Assembly: GCA_023653785.1 (NCBI GenBank)
Contig: JAMKCH010002854.1
Coordinates: 1 to 64,000, forward strand
Length of the DNA: 64,000 nt
From: Ophioderma brevispina
Taxonomy: Eukaryota; Echinodermata; Ophiuroidea; Amphilepidida; Ophiodermatidae
Direction: 5' to 3'
Both the position numbers and the translations under genes were made by a program. This document shows, piece by piece, positions 57,683-64,000 of this stretch. The notes under the pieces were generated by a model, which was given only the letters and a program-made list of their open reading frames with translations, did no database searches and was not told where the DNA came from. Numbering within the stretch: the first letter of the stretch is position 1; the number at the start of each line of letters is the position of its first letter.

Positions 57683-58449
57683 TCACACCAGGTTTGGCTG
57701 GTATTTGTTCGGGCCAGGACTAGGGTGAAACTCTAAGTTTTACCGTTAGTTATGTCCTAAGTCCGGTTTTAGATTTTTGGATTGCGATTTCAGCGAATTC
57801 TGGCCAGATTCGCTGAAACCACGTTCCAGATTTGGACTGCCAAGTCGGAACACTGTAAATTTCCCCATATCACTATTAAACTACTTTGCAGTCAATTTGG
57901 ATGGTTCGGGTGTGTACACACTTTTATGTTTGTTATGTTCGGTTCTCGGGCGCATTAATACAGCTGTCCTTGTGAGAGAGGCCGTCCCCTGTAACAATTT
58001 TGGCTTTTTAATATCCAGTTTTTAAATACTACTAATAAAACTCCATGACGCGAAGTGTATTTTTTTTTTTTTATTTTTTTTAACTGGTAGTCTCACTAGC
58101 GTTAATCAGTGTTCAGGTCATAGTTTTTCTACTATAGTTTCTACTCCAATTCTTTGTGTGCCTTAACAGATTTGTTGTCTCAGACCAGCTTTATGATATC
58201 CGTTGAGTGCCAGTCCATTTCTTAGAAGTTAATCTTTATATCGTTAAAAATCGATTATTTCTTTTTCTTTGAGGCATCCTTAGAATTTAGTTTTTATCGG
58301 GATCCAGTGGCCATTGTGCCAGCGTTTCTATAAGCTAGACCGATAATTTCCTCCAAGGCCCATCTTTGAAGCCAGGTCGTTATCCTAGTTAATCGCCCTC
58401 TTCTTTGTTTGTCTTTTTGCAGTAATTAATTTCTTCTTTAGTCCTTCTC

Positions 58450-60300
58450 TTGAAGGACTGTCTTTGTTGTAAATTACCGGACCTTCGAGAAGGACAATTT
58501 CTGAGTCTTGAGTATATCTGGCATGCTTATCGCTTTCTACTGACCAAGCACTGCTCCGTGCGGGGATTCCGCTCATTTAGCTTTGAGTGGGATCCCCATC
58601 CGACCTGCGGGCTCCATGGCGTGTATAGAAGAGCTCCCATTGCCTTTCCTAATGTGTGGGACTAGCGGGAATCACTGGGATATGCTCTCGGCTACGGAAA
58701 TTCTCACAAGGAGTTCCCGTAGGCAGGTCTGCACGGTGCGGGGCTACGTCTGTGAAGGCGCAGCTTGTGGAGCTCCCCCGAGCACTGCAGGGGCTTCCGT
58801 CCCGGTGGTGGCGCAACCACCCCACCGCGGCGTTTTCGGCTGCCAGCACTCCTACTGGGGATCGCCATCCGGGCTTGAACCGCGCTGTGGGAGCGCACTT
58901 GGAGCTGTCTCAGTCCCGGCCGTGTGGGAAAGAGGTGGCTTCATGCTGGCTCCGCCTCGCCCTTCGGGTCTTGAAGCTCACCGGGCTGTGGCTGTGCTCC
59001 CTTTCGGGGGAGGCGCTGCCTCAGAGCCGCCCCTTAGCTCTCTCGGACCGGGTTAGCTTCGGCTCGGCTGAGCCCTCCCCTTCCGGGCTTCTGGCTGGGC
59101 CTCCCCCTTCGGGGCGGAAGTTTTTGCCAGCTGAGGTTGGCGCGCATCCCTTCTTGGATGAATGCCTCCTCCGGTGCAGGCAACTTCACCTGGCAGTGCT
59201 CGTCCTCCGGCCTCACGGTCTGGCTGGGCTGAGCACTGTTCCGGCTTCGGTCATCCGCACTCCTTCGGGGCGCTGCGGTGGCACCAACCCGGTCTGGGTT
59301 CGGGGGCTTTGCCCGCGGCGGGGGCACTTTTTGCCTCTGCTGCGGGATGGGCTCCAAATCCGGCGCAGGCGGGGGGGCTTTGCACCTGCCTGCGGGGTTT
59401 GGTAACCGGGGACTGACCTGGTAAGCTGTAACCTTCAGTCTCCTCCTTTTCCCCGGTCCGTGGTCACCCATTCTGGCTGGGCTCCCTCCATGCTTCGACC
59501 CTGGCCTGGGCCGGGACTCCGTCCACTGGGATGGTGTCTCGGATTTGCGGGCTTAGGTCCGGGGGCGATGGGCTTCGGTGCCGCCGGGCTTCGGTGCCGC
59601 CGTGCTCTCCTTCTCTTGCTGGTCCCCTCCACCGTGGGTTGAGGCGGCCAAGGATCAGTTCATGGAATGAGCTGTAACGCCGATCTCTGCTTCACTTCCG
59701 GATCCAAGGCGGGGGGTTTTACTGAGGCTGGGCACGCCAGGTGTGTTCGAGATTCTTTCAGAGGTCTTATGGCCGTTGATCTCTCTGCGCTGAGCAGACG
59801 GTCTTGCCCGACAGCGACCCGATTTGTTTGGGTGCTGCGGCGGAGACCTCTGCTCAGGTGGCGTTGACTTTGCCACAGTCTTTCGCAAGAGGTGGACCAG
59901 TGCCTTGTCCCCAGATACGGCGTGGTCCAGGCGCGAGCGAAGAGTTTGAGCTGGCCTCGAGTTCCTTCGGAGGACTGCGAGAAACTCTTGGCCGTGCCGG
60001 ACTTCGAGCGGGGGTCCGCGTAGCGCTCCCCGCAGGGGACGGTCTCAGCCCCTGCCTTCCCTGCCCTCTCAAGAAGAAATAGTGGTTCTGGGAGGGTGAT
60101 CTGGCCGACATCGACGGGCGGCTTTCGGTCGTCACGCGTTCCGCGTTTCAGCTTCCCGCGTGAACTTCTTGGGCTTTTCGGCGGTGGGCCGGGAGTCACC
60201 CGTGTTTGCGTCCGCGGGGCGCTGGCGGGGGCCATGGCTCTTGCGTCGCATACCTTGGTGTGCGACGCGGGAACGTCGTGGCTCATCGCGCTGCCTCTTC
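58450..60300 (+). pseudogene. gag-like region of the DIRS element
   Basis: GC-rich sequence with long frames in several phases, the longest 249 codons (58,656-59,405), rich in Leu, Gly, Pro, Ser and Arg. Near 58.55-58.65 kb short pieces read HCSVRGF, HLALSG-like and PAGSMACIEELPLPF in alternating frames. No CCHC knuckle can be shown. Its position directly before a DIRS RT makes gag the natural assignment; the long frames in other phases are by-products of GC-rich DNA. Frameshifts appear within it. Confidence 0.55.
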
Positions 60301-60304
60301 TCCT

Positions 60305-60697
60305 CACAGCTGTTTGAAAGTCTCATTTAGTCTGACAAACGAAAGAAAAACAAAAACATCAATGGCGACACACTTTTGACAACTGATTTGGAGTATTTAT
60401 GCCACTAACTATATTCTGTGTGAATTGTGAATTTCATTGCGGGCAAATATGATTTTTCATAAAAACCTAGTTTAACACGTCTTTCTATGGGAAATAGCAT
60501 ATAGAGGCGCTATACATAACAAATTATGACCTTTGAAAGCGATATGGTAAGATTCCCCGCAATGGATTTTTTTCGATTTTTGCGAGGTAATAGCTCTTGC
60601 AGTTATTCCTACTAAGCATTTGTCAAAATGTGTCGCCATTGTTACAATGCTTTGCTCTAAAAATAAAGCGACAATCTGCCTGGTTCAAACAGCTGTG
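60305..60697. mobile_element. 393-bp MITE inserted in the DIRS element
   Basis: The ends are cacagctgtttgaa and its exact complement; TCCT flanks both (60,301-60,304 and 60,698-60,701). A second inverted pair lies inside (aatggcgacacacttttgac at 60,361, mirrored to 60,640). AT-rich in a GC-rich host, and shared with 25,195-25,425. Clean insertion between gag-like and RT regions. Confidence 0.85.
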
Positions 60698-61079
60698 TCC
60701 TCAGCTGGCCTACAGCCTCAACAGGGTTCCCTGTTGGGTCTTCTTTGTTTGGTTCGGAGTTGAAATCTGCCATTTGAGCAGGTCAACTCTGATCACGACG
60801 AGAAGACCCTTGAGCTGGGGCTCCGCCAATGTACAAGGGGAAGGGCAAGGGTGCCTCCTCAAAGAATGTTCTTCTAAGAGGAGGGCAGCCAAGCCCTCAC
60901 TGGCCACTCCGACGACTTCCGCTGGCTGTTCTCCCGCAGCCTCTCGCGTCCCTGGACGTCTGGGGGCAAGCTGAAGCGCGGCAAGGGGGAGAGCCAGGCC
61001 TCCAAGCATTCCGCGGAGTCCTGGCTTTGACGGGGTGGCAGTCGCTGTTCTGACACTGTCCACTGGACTTCCATCGGGG

Positions 61080-62290
61080 GGTTTTAGCCTCCGTGGCGTT
61101 CTCTTAATCTATTAATCATCATCGCTGGCGATAATCGTCGTGATTGCTGGGTGAGGAGCGTGGTATCCAACGGTTTTTTATCGTCTGGGAATTCACTGCT
61201 CCTCACCGTCATTCTGTCAAGAGGGTCACGCGGCTCTCCGCAGACCCAGAGATGTCAGGTCCTGCTTTGGCGGACCTTCGAATATTCAAATCCTATTGTT
61301 TAGAGAGACGCTTGGAGTGGGGTCCCTCTTCCGCTCTCTCAGGTAGTGGCCCAACTCGTGAGCTTCTCGAGGGGGGCCTTTGGGGTCGAGCTTCTTCCTA
61401 GCTCCCAAAAGTACGGACGATGGCGCCGGGTTTTCTCACGAGTCCTCTCATGTCTTCATCAGACCGAAGTAATTTCAGTTTTTAGACGGTTTCCCCCGCT
61501 CGAAGGTCGTATTCCCCAGGTGATGGCCCCAGTCGGTTGGCTGGCACCTTGTTGTTAGAAAGAGTTGGGGGTATACGACGTCTCTGGATCTCATGATCCT
61601 ACCGTTCAAATCGAGGCGGGAGAACCAAGCGGTTACGTCCAGGTGATCTAGAAGCGTACCAGTTCTCGTGCCTCCCGTGTCATATTGGACGGAAAGAAGC
61701 TGAAAAAAAGTAGTATGGACATGGCTCCTCCTGTCCCTTCTCCGCTAATCTTTACTTTGTGGTCAAGGCCGCTGGCTCGGTTCTAGTTCTCGGACGGCAG
61801 GGTGATCAATCTTTGTACCTATCTGGACAATTGGTTGATCTACATCCCGATGAGGGACCGAGGTCCTCAAATCTCGGATCTGTAATAAGAGGAGGTGTAA
61901 CTCCCCCTGAAAAGGTGCCCCTTTTTTTGTTTTTCCTTTGTTCATAAGTTGGGGTTCATCGTGAACTATCAGAATCCAACTTCGAACCACCGTGCCCAGT
62001 TCCCCCTTTTTTCTGGGAGTGGCACTGATCTTCTCAATGGCCGTGTATTCCCTATGAAGGGCGTGTAGCCAATATCATTCAATGCGCTACGCTCCTTACC
62101 GGGGCCAGCCAAGCTTGAGCTCTGGCTTGGCTCCGGATTCTGGGACTCATGGCCCGTCCAGGCTGCACCTTCCTGTTGTCACTTTCGTTCGCTATACCCA
62201 CTTACATCGTAGACCCACCTGGTTCGTGCTGATTACTGTCGATTTTTATGGCCGCTTTCTATCCTGGTGAGGGGGGGTGCCTAGCATCTC
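61080..62290 (+). pseudogene. Reverse transcriptase of the DIRS element (broken)
   Basis: Blocks in order: WVRSVVSNGF (61.15 kb), the N-terminal signature of DIRS RTs; LLEGGLWG-like 'GFYS.FF' region near 61.37 kb; QKYGRWRRVF, the counterpart of 'PKK.GGWRPV..L' near 61.40 kb; RFPPLEGRIPQ; then CTYLDNWLIY at about 61,820-61,849. This last is the catalytic YLDDWLI box with the second Asp changed to Asn. Then VANIIQCATLLTGASQA near 62.07-62.12 kb, the thumb block. Frameshifts separate the blocks. Both the D-to-N change and the breaks predict no activity. Confidence 0.87.
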
Positions 62291-62299
62291 CCTCTGGAT

Positions 62300-62640
62300 A
62301 GTGGATTTCCATCCTTTCCAGCCCAGCCTGATCCTGACCACAATGGTCGGGTCGGGCTGGCAGCACATCCGGACGAGAAGTTTTCGGTCCGCTTCGGCCA
62401 CGGATCGGTCCTCTTCACATCAATTCCTGGAACTGAAAGCGATGATTTTATCTCTGCATCATTTCCGGGACCTGGTGGCCGGTTGCAAGAGCCTCATCAG
62501 ATCCGACAACACCGCGGTGGTGTCGTTCATCAACTGGCAAGGTGGCACGAGATCTCCACATCTTTATCTCCACACGAGTCCTTCTGATAGAGTGGTGCAA
62601 TCGAGAGGGGGATCACGTTAACAGTCAATGCTCTTCTCCA
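62300..62640 (+). pseudogene. RNase H of the DIRS element
   Basis: One 114-codon frame (62,277-62,621) holds most of the domain: SSHQFLELKAMILSLHHF (the catalytic-Glu helix, 'INYLELKA.LLAL'), LIRSDNTAVVSFINWQGGTR (catalytic Asp in SDN, then the DIRS-specific 'INRQGGTRS' block). It then shifts frame to LLIEWCNREG near 62.59 kb. The first catalytic Asp region (LILTT) is present near 62.33 kb with a frameshift after it. In the element this activity degrades the RNA strand during replication. Confidence 0.9.
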
Positions 62641-62900
62641 CCGGCGTTCCACAATTTCACTCTGCGGACTGTCTATCCGGGGGCCGGGACCACCTCTGAG
62701 GGGTCTCTGTCTCATGGGGTAGCGCAACGGATCTTCCGGGTTTTAGATCTGTTTAGATCTGTTTGCGTCCGCTCGGAAATGCCAAGCTCCTGACGCTGCT
62801 CCCTGGGATGCGATCCCGGGGCTTGGGCGTCGGAATGTTTTTTTTCTCTGGACTGGTCGGGGAGGAAGGCTTACGCCTTCCCCCCCGATCCCACTCATCC
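62640..62900 (+). pseudogene. RNase H to recombinase linker
   Basis: TTSEGSLSHGVAQRIFRVLDLF (given in part: SEGSLSHGVAQRIFRVLDLF) and, after frame changes, an 'LFAS..N.KLP.Y.S.....A...D.L...W' like region to about 62.9 kb. This linker is typical of DIRS pol polyproteins. Broken in at least two places. Confidence 0.7.
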
Positions 62901-63089
62901 CTCGATAGACATGGTAGACGGGTCACTTTCGACGTATACTCGTGGTCCCCTTCTGGCCTCGTCGGCTGTGGTTTCGTCCGCTGGTGACACCGCGGACACT
63001 CCCGCAGGATCACCCCCCGTGTCGCTGTGGGAGTCACCTGCGGATGTCCAGACGTATCTGGTGACGTTTTCAACACTGACAGCGTGGCC

Positions 63090-64000
63090 GCTGTCAGGAA
63101 ATGTTTCCAACGCAGTCTTCCGCGTGACGCTGCGATTGTGACCAGGGGTAGCAAAAGATCCCTCTGCCTAGTCGCCTATTTTAAAAAAGCGATGGCGGGT
63201 CTCCGCTAAGTGGTGCAGGACGAAATTATTCTGTCTTGCCACCTCTGGTTCTTCAGATCGCAGTCTTCCTGAATTCTTGATTCAGTAGTGGTCTCGACAC
63301 GAACACAATCAGAATCTCAGGTTGGCGGTTCGTTCTATTACCGAGGAACGGCCCCTGGGCTGTTCCGAGCGGTGATGAGTTTTTGAAACCGCCCTTATTG
63401 GCATGTTTTACACCAGGCCGCCAACGAGGCATTTATGCCCTGAGTGGGGACTTGCCAACTGCCCCTACGGATTTTGACAGGCATGCCGTACGAGCCGATG
63501 GGCTCCGCCAGTCTGGCCGCCCTTACGACGTCCAAAACTATTTCCTCCTGCTGCGATGGCGTCAGCCGTCGCGCCCCTAATTGCAAGCATTGTCGGTGGG
63601 AAATTTATAGTTTTTTGGGACATTTCGTGCCACCTCCATTTCTGCCCTGTGTCTTCCTCCAGTATAACGCCCTGGCTCAGGAGGGGCCAACCCCCTCGCT
63701 TTTGCCGGACTGTTCGGTTGGTTCTGCCGTGATGGAGGACTGGCTGGTGTCCGGCTGGAGCTCTTGTTTTTACCTCTCCCGTACTAATACCCTTGGTGGA
63801 ACACGTTGGGTCTGCGAGGTTATCAATTAGGCCAATGCGGTGAACGCTGGCGAACGTGCTACGGCTCATTCACCAGAGCTGGGGCAAGTTCGGCTGCTTT
63901 TCACCGCGGCCCCTCCGCCTATACCGATCATTAACAACTGTTGGCTGGCCGCTCTATCATTCCTTCTACCATGTGGCATGAGGGATCGGAGTCCCAAGGC
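63090..64000 (+). pseudogene. Tyrosine recombinase of the DIRS element (partial at right edge)
   Basis: After the RNase H linker, the plus strand encodes an N-terminal core-binding segment (SGLDTNTIR near 63.28-63.31 kb). Next comes the catalytic box I region, SRP.LQALSVGN at about 63,563-63,600, equivalent to 'R.SEL.AL' with a stop in place of Glu. Then GSAVMEDWLV and RFYLSRTNTL-like segments follow, and PLR.Y.D/H.L near 63.91 kb, the degraded 'R.HD.R' box II. The catalytic Tyr would lie at the window edge (ARSIIPSTMWHE) and is not evident. DIRS elements use this enzyme to integrate circular DNA. Confidence 0.72.

Larger units (their letters stand above)
57560..64000 (+). mobile_element. DIRS-like retrotransposon, inactivated, right end outside window
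   Basis: Domain order on the plus strand is a gag-like region, RT, RNase H and tyrosine recombinase, which defines DIRS elements (they lack an integrase and aspartic protease). GC content is far above the rest of the window from about 58.5 kb. All domains are broken by frameshifts. A 393-bp MITE sits between gag and RT. The left 900 bases are AT-rich and hold a TATA-like box, so they may be the 5' terminal repeat and leader. Confidence 0.88.

Noticed and set aside
59034..60307. Minus-strand frames of 145 and 215 codons
   Set aside because: They are antisense to a region placed by RT, RNase H and recombinase as plus-strand DIRS gag; Pro/Arg-rich composition is the mirror of the plus-strand GC bias.

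Overview
This is a stretch of AT-rich, gene-poor nuclear DNA from an animal, probably a marine invertebrate. Support for this comes from intron-split exons of a MADF-BESS type gene, many non-LTR retrotransposon remnants (L2/CR1-like and other RT types), a DIRS-like element with a tyrosine recombinase, tRNA-derived SINEs and a dense population of short inverted-repeat DNA transposons. The species cannot be read from the window. There is no bacterial gene organisation, no CRISPR array and no complete rRNA or tRNA gene. Almost every recognisable reading frame is broken by stops and small indels, often in homopolymers, so true decay and assembly error cannot always be separated.

Layout. 0-12 kb: anonymous AT-rich DNA with miniature inverted-repeat elements (2.3-5.1 kb, several with TTAA target duplications), a tRNA-derived SINE (7.7 kb) and a CAGGG-ended MITE (9.3 kb). 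12.1-15.5 kb: a nearly full-length, inactivated L2/CR1-type retrotransposon on the minus strand. 19.4 kb: a G-tract with 30 consecutive G. 21.2-25.65 kb: a 4.45-kb hAT-like element with an exact 8-bp target duplication, which contains another inverted-repeat element, which in turn contains a ~45-bp minisatellite. 26.2 kb: a minus-strand SINE. 27.0-29.75 kb: a GC-rich unit with inverted and tandem repeats and gag-like Arg/Tyr/Pro-rich reading frames. 30.2-32.0 kb: a T/G-rich satellite array.

33.6-38.9 kb: a large foldback, then a three-level nest (a minus-strand non-LTR element split by a plus-strand L2 fragment that is itself split by a TTAA MITE), then a ~1-kb repeat that recurs at 48.2-49.5 kb. 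40.4-41.2 kb: an 808-bp inverted-repeat element with a 4-bp target duplication. 41.3-42.9 kb: a 790-bp tandem duplication carrying a promoter/first-exon-like sequence. 44.4-47.8 kb: the best host-gene candidate, a damaged MADF-BESS gene in three exons, with a MITE close to exon 2 and another in the next intron. 50.1-52.1 kb: 3' ends of two further non-LTR elements. 53.3-56.8 kb: a CR1-like element split by an inverted fragment of a different non-LTR element. 57.6-64.0 kb: a GC-rich DIRS-like retroelement (gag-like region, RT, RNase H, tyrosine recombinase) interrupted by a MITE and running off the right edge.

The window is best read as layered transposon stratigraphy. Nested insertions, target duplications and internal 'empty sites' give a relative order of events. 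I see no clearly intact protein-coding gene.
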